Shown: piece by piece, positions 21,055 through 27,359 of the stretch | How the letters are laid out: the number at the start of each line of letters is the position of its first letter | Position numbering within the stretch: position 1 is the first letter of the stretch | Origin: a virus | IMG/VR virus record: IMGVR_UViG_3300008267_000277 | Location: 1-27,359 of that record | Direction: 5' to 3' (one strand) | Length of the DNA: 27,359 nt | The notes under the pieces: model-generated | Database searches by the model: none | What the model was told of the DNA's origin: nothing | Seen by the model: the letters and a program-made list of their open reading frames with translations, nothing else | Program-made: the position numbers and the translations under genes

Positions 21055-22818
21055 CTATTTCATACCACCGAATAACCAATTATATTTCATATAATCATTT
21101 CTACTGACCGTATTATTTTGTGTCATACGTTCAGAATAATTTGGCATAACAGGGTTAAATGAAATATTTTCAGTAACCGAATCGTTGTTATTTACCGACC
21201 AAGAATTCAACATTGCTTTAGTCTGTTCTGTTACTTTAGTTAATTTAGCGAATGATGTTTCACCAACATACGTCGCCATTGAAATTGACATTAATAAGTC
21301 ATCATGTCTTCCTTTTTGGTGGTCAGGTCTACCGTTTATATAAATAAAGGTATCCATTTCATTATATAGACGATGACTATATATTTTAAAATCATGTCTT
21401 AATGCTTCTTCATAAGATGCTATGATTTGAACTCGTTTGTTATTAAAGTTAATCCCCGGTATTTTTTCAGCTGATTTAGGATTATATTTCCAACTTTTAT
21501 TTAAATCTTCACCCTCAACATATAAGTCTTTATATCCTAACTCTTGTAATTTTCTTGATGTTGCAACACCCATACCACCTGTAATATCAATTACAATAAA
21601 TGCGGAATACATATTACCCCATTTATAACATATTTCGGCCATAGTATCCGGTGGTAATTTACCAACAAATTCGGCGACTTGTTCACGAGTGTCAAAATCT
21701 ATTATTTGAAATGAACTAAAATCTTCACTATCACCTCTACTAATATCCGCACCCATAATATACTTATGACCAATAACAGGTTCTTTCCAAATCCATAATT
21801 GATTACCTATCATTTTATTTTGAGGTTCGATTAAATAGTTTTCACGTATTTTTTGCATTAAACGTGAATCAAATACGTTATCACCTGAACCCAAAAAATT
21901 ACATTCAAGCTCTTGAGATACTTTTCTCTTATCGTATTTAAGTTTTTTAACCATCTTCTCAAACCAATCAGAACATGGTTTATACCCGTCATTTATTAAT
22001 TTTTTAGCATCATCAAAATCCCTATCGTTAAATTCAATTTCTGACCAATTAATAATTTTATCAGTACCGTATTCATTTTTATTTAACACATAATGTATTA
22101 TATCATCAGTTTTAACAAAAATTAAATCACTAGTATAACGAGGGTCACGATACCAATACATTTCGGTGATTTTAAAATCGTTCATACCTCTTAATGCTTG
22201 GTCATAGATTTCATAATATATTGGGTCATTACCATTCGGAGTGGAAACTACAATAACTTTACCACCTGTTGATAATGACGCCATACAAGCTGACCAAAAA
22301 TCACTGTCGGCTTCAATAAAGGCGGCCTCGTCAAATACTAATATTGTCGGTGTAAAACCACGTAACGCATCCTTAGATGTAGCAACGGCTTTAACCTCAC
22401 ATCCGTTAGTAATTTTCCAATGTTTTGTCGATTTTTTATTAGGGTCTATACCAACATTCACCCATGACGGCCATTGTGTTACAAACGCTCTAATTTTATT
22501 TGCCATCTCAATTGAAGTATCTAACTTATTTGCAATGATAAGTATTTTTTCAGGTTTTGTTTTTTTAGCAAAAACTAATCTTTTAGAAATCCATGCTGAT
22601 GTAACTGTGGAAACACCTGCCTGACGATATTTTAATGCAATATTTTCATTATATTCTTCATAATCGTTAAGTAACGTTATTTGGTCAGGAAATAATTCTA
22701 ACGGTACGTATTTAGAAACGGTATTATCGTATGTTTGTAAATATGTACTAAGTGCATATGGGGTATCCTTCATACACTTAACATATTCTAACATTATTTG
22801 TTCTCTAGTTAAACTCAT
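21055..22818 (-). CDS. Large terminase subunit, T4 gp17-like
   Basis: 587 residues. ATPase domain: RQAGVST (65-71) is the Walker A variant of T4-like terminases, VFDEAAF (161-167) the Walker B with D163/E164, and STPNG (192-196) the coupling motif. Nuclease domain of RNase H fold: MGADISRGDSED (355-366) with D358, FIVIDITGGMGVA (407-419) with D411, and GRHDDLLMS (503-511) with the third acidic cluster. All motifs are intact, so it should be an active packaging motor and headful nuclease. It is the first gene after a terminator/promoter pair and leads the portal. No small terminase gene is evident in the window. Confidence 0.95.
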   Translation of the reverse strand: MSLTREQIMLEYVKCMKDTPYALSTYLQTYDNTVSKYVPLELFPDQITLLNDYEEYNENIALKYRQAGVSTVTSAWISKRLVFAKKTKPEKILIIANKLDTSIEMANKIRAFVTQWPSWVNVGIDPNKKSTKHWKITNGCEVKAVATSKDALRGFTPTILVFDEAAFIEADSDFWSACMASLSTGGKVIVVSTPNGNDPIYYEIYDQALRGMNDFKITEMYWYRDPRYTSDLIFVKTDDIIHYVLNKNEYGTDKIINWSEIEFNDRDFDDAKKLINDGYKPCSDWFEKMVKKLKYDKRKVSQELECNFLGSGDNVFDSRLMQKIRENYLIEPQNKMIGNQLWIWKEPVIGHKYIMGADISRGDSEDFSSFQIIDFDTREQVAEFVGKLPPDTMAEICYKWGNMYSAFIVIDITGGMGVATSRKLQELGYKDLYVEGEDLNKSWKYNPKSAEKIPGINFNNKRVQIIASYEEALRHDFKIYSHRLYNEMDTFIYINGRPDHQKGRHDDLLMSISMATYVGETSFAKLTKVTEQTKAMLNSWSVNNNDSVTENISFNPVMPNYSERMTQNNTVSRNDYMKYNWLFGGMK

Positions 22819-22832
22819 AAATTAATTTATTA

Positions 22833-22840
22833 ATAAATAT
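22833..22840 (-). promoter_or_regulatory. Candidate late-promoter octamer ATATTTAT for terminase-portal
   Basis: On the minus strand it lies 14 nt before the terminase start and directly abuts a terminator hairpin (22841-22875) that ends the upstream operon. It is followed by TAATAAATT. Confidence 0.55.
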
Positions 22841-22875
22841 TAAACCCCCTATTAATTTCTTAAAAAGGGGGTTTA
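22841..22875 (-). terminator. Probable terminator ending the head-internal operon
   Basis: TAAACCCCCT pairs with AGGGGGTTTA across a 15-nt loop. The five G-C pairs make it stable, but the U-run after it on the minus strand is short (UUUA), so termination may be partial. Confidence 0.65.
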
Positions 22876-22895
22876 TGAAATGTTTTTATTTAAAT

Positions 22896-24362
22896 TTAGA
22901 TATCCCAATCTTCCATATCCGTCCAATCATCATCATTTTCAGGTTCTGACGGTTGTTCAGGTTCTGTCGGCATTGGTAATTCACTTAATCTTTCAACCTG
23001 TTCTTTAGCACCTTTAGCTAATTTATTAACGAACTCATTAGCAGATGGGGAATTTTTAATTAAACCTGTAGCCAATGTTTTCAAATCTTCAGGTGATAAT
23101 AAACTGATTTTATTAACTAAGTATAATTGTATAATATTTTGACTTTTAGTATCTGTTGATATGAAGTTGTTAAATTCAACCGGCATCATAGATAATAATT
23201 TTTTATAAAAAACTTTACCTAATAAAGAATCCCAAACTTCGGCTGGTAATGTATCTTCAGAACCCAATACCATTTTAGCTTGTTTTTCATCTTCAGGTAA
23301 ACTATCCCAAACCATAAATTGAAACACACCTTTCATTAATTCATGTACTAATAATGGTAATGTAGCTGCGTATGCTTTAATGATATAAGGACCATTTTCA
23401 GTTTCAGGGTCTTCAATCGACACTTGACCTAACTGGCCATGACCTGTTGATGCCATTTGTTCCATATTAGGGAATATCCAATATAAATGTTCCATAACTG
23501 ACTGAGAAACTTTATAAAGGTCATTTAATTCAGGGTCAATTTTATCAATCTCTTTTTCTAAATTTTGATAAAGATGTCCTAAGTTAAATGCCGCACCTTG
23601 CACTAATGAATTAACTAAACGTCGTTTATTTTTTTCATTTTCAAAAGTTTTTAATGCAACATCCTCCATTTTTTTACTAATGATTTCTTCCCCTTTTTCA
23701 TAATCAAATGGTACTCCCATTTCTTCGAACTCTTTAGCAAAATTCTCTAATTCTTCTTTATGTTTATCAGCATTTTTAAATGCATCAATAATTTCTTTAC
23801 GTGAAAATTCTTCAGGTTTTTTTCTCATACCCGAAACCATACTTCTAGGTCCCGATATTAAATGAGGTTCTAATTTAATTACGTTTTTATATCTTGGTGA
23901 ATCAAGTCCAAAATGTTTAGAAACTAAATCAGATGCTAATTTTTCAATTTGTCCTGATTTACCTGATTGCAATTGTGTAATTTCACTTAAATTACTCATA
24001 GCTGTTGACATCAACTGCATATAAACTTGTTGAGGATTACCTTCCACAGGAGAACTATCACCTAAAGCATCTTTAACCTTTTCAACAGAATCCTTAAACC
24101 CTTCACTTGAAAGTAATTCAATTAACTCATTAGAAATACCCATTTTCGCATACGGGTTTTCACCTTGTTCTATTTTTTGTTGTCTAATTGGGTCCATTCT
24201 AGAACCACCAACTTCAGAATAATCAATTGGTGCTTCATTAAGTTTACTTTTAATATTACTTAATAAAGTTTTTTCACTTTTAGTTAAACCTTCATTAATT
24301 AATTTTTTTTCTAAGTTTTTTCTAGTTCTTAGTAATTTTTCCATATTTTGATTTAAACTCAT
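22896..24362 (-). CDS. Putative head-internal protein, 488 aa
   Basis: The N-terminus is basic and helical (MEKLLRTRKNLEKKLINE) with two candidate protease sites, LINE|G (24) and KLNE|APID (43); the second strongly resembles the capsid and 135 aa sites. The body is helical and mixed in charge (SRKEIIDAFKNADKHKEELE, about 195-215), with a more hydrophobic segment at about 325-365 (ATLPLLVHELMKGVFQFMVW). The C-terminal 40 residues are Pro/Glu/Asp-rich (PEQPSEPENDDDWTDMEDWD). I do not recognise the family. Position just upstream of the terminase, in an operon with other [L/I]xE-containing proteins, suggests a processed virion component. Confidence 0.6.
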   Translation of the reverse strand: MSLNQNMEKLLRTRKNLEKKLINEGLTKSEKTLLSNIKSKLNEAPIDYSEVGGSRMDPIRQQKIEQGENPYAKMGISNELIELLSSEGFKDSVEKVKDALGDSSPVEGNPQQVYMQLMSTAMSNLSEITQLQSGKSGQIEKLASDLVSKHFGLDSPRYKNVIKLEPHLISGPRSMVSGMRKKPEEFSRKEIIDAFKNADKHKEELENFAKEFEEMGVPFDYEKGEEIISKKMEDVALKTFENEKNKRRLVNSLVQGAAFNLGHLYQNLEKEIDKIDPELNDLYKVSQSVMEHLYWIFPNMEQMASTGHGQLGQVSIEDPETENGPYIIKAYAATLPLLVHELMKGVFQFMVWDSLPEDEKQAKMVLGSEDTLPAEVWDSLLGKVFYKKLLSMMPVEFNNFISTDTKSQNIIQLYLVNKISLLSPEDLKTLATGLIKNSPSANEFVNKLAKGAKEQVERLSELPMPTEPEQPSEPENDDDWTDMEDWDI

Positions 24363-24375
24363 TTTAATATTTTTT

Positions 24376-25488
24376 TTAAGAATTAGTAATTGAACCCCAA
24401 GTTAACCATGATGGTAATTCTTTTTCCGCTTGTGGGGCTGGTTTTTCTTTAGTTCTTCTACCCGGTCTCAATGGGTCGTCTTGTGGGTGCGATGGTTGAC
24501 TTGGACTTGGTGAAATTTTAGGTTCAGCAGGTTTAATTACCGGAGCCGTTTCAGTTTCACCGGCTTGTGGAGCGGGTTTTTCTTTAGTTCTACGTCCTGG
24601 TCTTAACGGGTCATCCTGTGGATGTGACGGTTGATTTGGACTTGGAGAAATTTTAGGCTCGGCAGGTTTAATAACGGGTGCGGTTTCAGTCTCACCAGCT
24701 TGCGGTGCGGGTTTTTCTTTAGTCCTTCTACCCGGTCTTAATGGGTCATCCTGTGGATGTGATGGTTGACTTGGAACTGTTTCCGGTTTTGATGGTTTAA
24801 TAATCGGTTCAGGTAAAACTTCAGGTGATTCCATAATACTGTTTTTAACAGTTTTTAAAAAATCACTCTTAGTCATTTTAGGTTTAATATGTTTTTCAAC
24901 TAATTTAATAATGTGACTTTCTAATTCAGATTCACCAAACGTAAATTTAGGTAATTTACTATTAACGGCATCATTATAATTCTTAGCCATTAAATTCTCA
25001 ATGGTTTTTTGATATACAGGAACACCTTCTTTAGTTTCTTTTTTAACCTTCGTTGGTAAACCTTTATGTTTAGTTGATGCAAAATCTTTAACATCTTCAG
25101 GTTTCATTTCTTTAGCAACTTCACCAGCTTTACCTTTTTTAGGTAAATCACCTTTTTGCATTGCTCTTACAACCCCCATAAATTTTTGTTGTTGTACTGA
25201 TTCTGCTTTTTCAACCATTTCACCCTCTTTAGTCACAACTAATTTTTTTTGATTAGGGTCAATATTTGCCATACCACCTAACGCTTTATTTGCTGCCGAA
25301 ACATCAGATGTATTACTTAAATCGTAAGTAGTTGTAGTCGAAGTTTTAGTTACGGCTTCTTTTTGTTCTTTTTTAGATTCGTTTAATCTAAGATAAAGGG
25401 TATTTATTTGTGATTCACTTAGATTAGATAAAGTTGTTGCTTTTAATCCACTTTTAACTAATTCTAATATTTTTTTATTAATTTTCAT
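24376..25488 (-). CDS. Proline-rich repeat protein, putative head-internal, 370 aa
   Basis: I start at ATG 25488 (MKINKKILELVK), which overlaps the previous gene by 11 nt; a TTG at 25506 would add six residues. The N-terminus is helical with LSNLSE|S (25) and RLNE|S (37), both of protease-site form. The middle (about 45-230) is Lys-rich with low hydrophobicity. From 241 to 354 come two full and one partial copy of a 45-residue unit that begins QPSHPQDDPLRPGRRTKEKP and ends KISPSPN. Repeats of this Pro/Arg/Asp kind are probably unfolded. It follows the 136 aa gene in the minus operon. Role unknown; a packaged or DNA-contacting virion protein is the inference. Confidence 0.6.
   Translation of the reverse strand: MKINKKILELVKSGLKATTLSNLSESQINTLYLRLNESKKEQKEAVTKTSTTTTYDLSNTSDVSAANKALGGMANIDPNQKKLVVTKEGEMVEKAESVQQQKFMGVVRAMQKGDLPKKGKAGEVAKEMKPEDVKDFASTKHKGLPTKVKKETKEGVPVYQKTIENLMAKNYNDAVNSKLPKFTFGESELESHIIKLVEKHIKPKMTKSDFLKTVKNSIMESPEVLPEPIIKPSKPETVPSQPSHPQDDPLRPGRRTKEKPAPQAGETETAPVIKPAEPKISPSPNQPSHPQDDPLRPGRRTKEKPAPQAGETETAPVIKPAEPKISPSPSQPSHPQDDPLRPGRRTKEKPAPQAEKELPSWLTWGSITNS
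24427..24768 (-). repeat. 135-bp tandem coding repeat (about 2.5 copies)
   Basis: Three copies encode the same 45-residue Pro-rich unit (third copy 24 residues). Protein copies are almost identical, with one N/S change at the unit end, while the DNA differs at many third positions (for example GGTCTCAATGGG, GGTCTTAACGGG and GGTCTTAATGGG for the same residues on the plus strand). Confidence 0.85.
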
Positions 25489-25888
25489 AAACAACTTTTT
25501 TTTCAAATTCTAATACGATATCTCTCTCGTATAATTTATCTTTAACATCTTGTTCAGTTTCACCAAATTTAAAAACTAATCTTTTAACATTTTCAAAATC
25601 AACTGAATTAGTTTCTTCTTCCCAAGACAAAGCAATAACATTATCTATTGCATCTATCATTGAAAAATAATCTGATTTTTGTATAACAGTTAATAACACG
25701 TTATCACTTTTTAATGTTCCAACTTTAGTTATTAACTCTAAATCAGGTGGTAAGGGATAACCATTTGATGGTCTTGAGTCCCATCCATCACCCCATACAT
25801 TATCCAAACTATTGGAGAAAATAAATTCGTAAGTATTTTCTCCTTTGTAGTTTGGTCCTAATTCATTAACATATATTAAAAAACTCAT
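25478..25888 (-). CDS. Hypothetical phage protein, 136 aa
   Basis: 136 residues. It has a distinct start MSFLIYVNELGPNYKGENTY (1-20), then EFIFSNSLDNVWGDGWDSRP (21-40), a Pro-rich turn (NGYPLPPD), and an alpha/beta C-terminal half with VFKFGETEQDVKDKLYERDI (about 105-124). The Trp/Asp/Gly cluster WGDGWD looks like a conserved surface site. There is no membrane span and no catalytic motif that I can name. It overlaps the upstream gene by 4 nt (ATGA) and the downstream gene by 11 nt, so it belongs to a tightly coupled operon of head-associated proteins. Function unknown. Confidence 0.65.
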   Translation of the reverse strand: MSFLIYVNELGPNYKGENTYEFIFSNSLDNVWGDGWDSRPSNGYPLPPDLELITKVGTLKSDNVLLTVIQKSDYFSMIDAIDNVIALSWEEETNSVDFENVKRLVFKFGETEQDVKDKLYERDIVLEFEKKVVYEN

Positions 25889-27321
25889 AAAATTTCTCCG
25901 TTAGGTGTTATACGAACTTGTTTGTTTTTAGATTCAAAAACTAAATTATTGTTTTTATTTTTACCTAAAAATTTAACATTTGGGTGTTTTTTAATTAATT
26001 TTAAAGACACCATTTCTTGTATAACATTAACTGATGAATTTCTAACTTTAGATACTAATTCTTTTTTGTTAGGTACAGTATTTTCTGTCGGTGTAAAGTA
26101 TTTCGATAAAACTTTATCAACTTTAGATTCAGTAAATAAACCCTCAATCATATCTTCCAATTTAGATGCTTCATGGTCTTTTATAGAATCGTGTTTAAGT
26201 CTTGATATTTTTTCAGGTCTAATATTTTCATTAAATTCTCCATCATAGTCAATATCAAAATCTGTTAAATCATTAAATTTATTTTTAATTTGGTTATGGA
26301 AAAATTTAGTAGGTGTTGTAGAATCGTCTTCTAAATTTCTATGACTAGTTTTTCCTAATGGAATTGAATCGAATTCATCTTCATCAAAATCTTTACCTTG
26401 TCTATAAAATTCAGTTTCAAAATCATCAAAACCTTCAGCCATTTCAGTTCCCATTTCTTCTTCAGGTCCAACATTTGAGGGTTCTTCAACTTCACCAGAC
26501 ATTTCATCTGATTCATCACCCATAGTTTCATCACCCATAGTCTCATCTTCAGAACCTTCTAATTTACTCATAATTTGTTCTTTATCGTCTTCATCTAAAG
26601 ACTCTAAATTAAGAGCGGATAATATTGAATTAATAACATATTTAATATCATTAGAAGACATTTCTTCTTCACCATCACCGAAAGCTCTCAATTTTTGAGC
26701 TAATTTTCCGGTTAACTTTTGAATAGTTTTAATAGTTACAACATCATCTGACATTTCTGTTTCATCTTCAGTTTCTACTTCAGTCTCATCTGAAAAATCA
26801 TCAGGTAATTCATCAGGTATTTCGTCAGTAGGTTCTGACTCTACAGGTGCAGGCTCGGGTGTTGGTGCCGCAGCTACAGGAGCGGGTGCTGGAGCTGCTT
26901 GTTCATTTGTTTCCTTTTTACCAACGTTTAAAAAATATTTTTTTTCTTCTTTTTCTAACTCACTTTCAGTAAATAAAGAAATATTTTTATCATACCCTTC
27001 ATTAATATTAACTTCTTTAGCAATTAAATTAAGTCTTTTAAAAGCTTGGGAATATGATTGATAATATTTTCTATTTTTCATAGGTTCAATATAATCGTAT
27101 TCACTTAATGATTCATTAATACTTCTTTTAATCACATAACCATTTTTTTCTTTAGTTATTTGATAATTTTTACCATCAGATAAAATTTTATTAAATTCTA
27201 CTGATGTGTTTTCATTGACTGATATAGGTTGTTTTTCGTTATAACGAGCAATTTCCATTATACGATTTATTTTATCCATACCTTGTAGTTTTTCACTACC
27301 TATTGGTCTTAAATTTCCCAT
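25885..27321 (-). CDS. Acidic putative prohead/internal protein, 478 aa
   Basis: The protein opens MGNLRPIGSEKLQGMDKINR with a helical region (1-125) holding RSINE|S (70) and VNINE|G (108), both [L/I]xE-type sites. An Ala/Pro linker (APAPAPVAAAPTPEPAP, about 140-158) leads into a very acidic region (about 160-345) with a duplicated GDETMGDE unit. A more balanced C-terminal part follows, with FDIDYDGEFNENIRPEKISR and FTESKVDKVLSKYFTPTENT (about 395-415), and a small basic end (KKHPNVKFLGKNKN). Composition resembles the scaffold, but the gene is far from the capsid. It is the first gene of a four-gene minus operon; its promoter is probably beyond or at the window edge. A core or packaged protein is inferred. 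Confidence 0.6.
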   Translation of the reverse strand: MGNLRPIGSEKLQGMDKINRIMEIARYNEKQPISVNENTSVEFNKILSDGKNYQITKEKNGYVIKRSINESLSEYDYIEPMKNRKYYQSYSQAFKRLNLIAKEVNINEGYDKNISLFTESELEKEEKKYFLNVGKKETNEQAAPAPAPVAAAPTPEPAPVESEPTDEIPDELPDDFSDETEVETEDETEMSDDVVTIKTIQKLTGKLAQKLRAFGDGEEEMSSNDIKYVINSILSALNLESLDEDDKEQIMSKLEGSEDETMGDETMGDESDEMSGEVEEPSNVGPEEEMGTEMAEGFDDFETEFYRQGKDFDEDEFDSIPLGKTSHRNLEDDSTTPTKFFHNQIKNKFNDLTDFDIDYDGEFNENIRPEKISRLKHDSIKDHEASKLEDMIEGLFTESKVDKVLSKYFTPTENTVPNKKELVSKVRNSSVNVIQEMVSLKLIKKHPNVKFLGKNKNNNLVFESKNKQVRITPNGEIL

Positions 27322-27359
27322 TTTATTAATTTTTTTTAAAAATTATTTTTTATATATAA

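Noticed and set aside
22241-22624. Plus-strand open frame of 127 codons opposite the terminase gene
   Set aside because: It lies wholly inside the terminase ATPase domain, which has all motifs intact; antisense shadow.
25922-26248. Plus-strand open frame of 108 codons opposite the 478 aa gene
   Set aside because: Antisense shadow of a well-supported gene, with hydrophobic composition expected from reversed Lys/Asn codons.

Overview
The window is a stretch of a large AT-rich tailed-phage genome of the T4-like (myovirus) type, probably infecting a Bacteroidota host. Phage identity rests on a head module in T4-like order, all on the minus strand: large terminase, portal, prohead protease, scaffold and major capsid protein. 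A bacteriophage-T4 gp55-like late sigma factor and a gp5-like baseplate OB-fold protein sit on the plus strand. The host inference rests on a phage-encoded ribosomal protein bS21 of Bacteroidota type, on the absence of Shine-Dalgarno sequences in front of nearly every gene (starts lie in A-rich leaders), on a small DUF4494-like protein, and on one TAnnTTTG promoter-like box. No tRNA, CRISPR array, insertion sequence or integrase was seen.

Layout. 33-9640 (+): a degenerate HAD-like protein, a small unknown, a GT-B-like and a GT-A-like glycosyltransferase, the late sigma factor, then a virion block (125 aa unknown, 646 aa structural candidate, 71 aa coiled-coil protein, gp5-like baseplate protein, DNRLRE-like structural protein, 55 aa and 103 aa small proteins) closed by a terminator. 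9699-10377 (+): two small genes behind a host-like promoter, closed by a bidirectional terminator. 10394-11575: three small genes, two of them minus-strand and beginning with a short MK...[L/I]xE peptide. 11590-13320 (-): a mobile EDxHD/VSR-type homing endonuclease with zinc fingers and a Mom-like GNAT domain. 13395-16613 (-): capsid and scaffold. 16749-19179 (-): a DUF4494-like protein, the prohead protease and two unknowns, with bS21 embedded on the plus strand. 19203-22818 (-): portal and terminase. 22896-27321 (-): a four-gene operon of acidic or repeat-rich putative head-internal proteins.

How it fits together. The octamer ATATTTAT (or a one-base variant) recurs on both strands, usually 14-20 nt before start codons of first genes in apparent transcription units, and twice lies directly downstream of a terminator. 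It is the best candidate for this phage's late promoter, read by the gp55-like sigma. The protease probably matures the head by cutting after [L/I]xE: the capsid protein has an FLINE|A site at the T4-equivalent position. Three small proteins begin with 9-10-residue peptides ending in the same signal, resembling T4 capsid-targeting sequences, and several large neighbours carry such sites near their N-termini. Together these suggest an undescribed set of packaged internal proteins. All functional calls come from reading the sequence; no database search was run.
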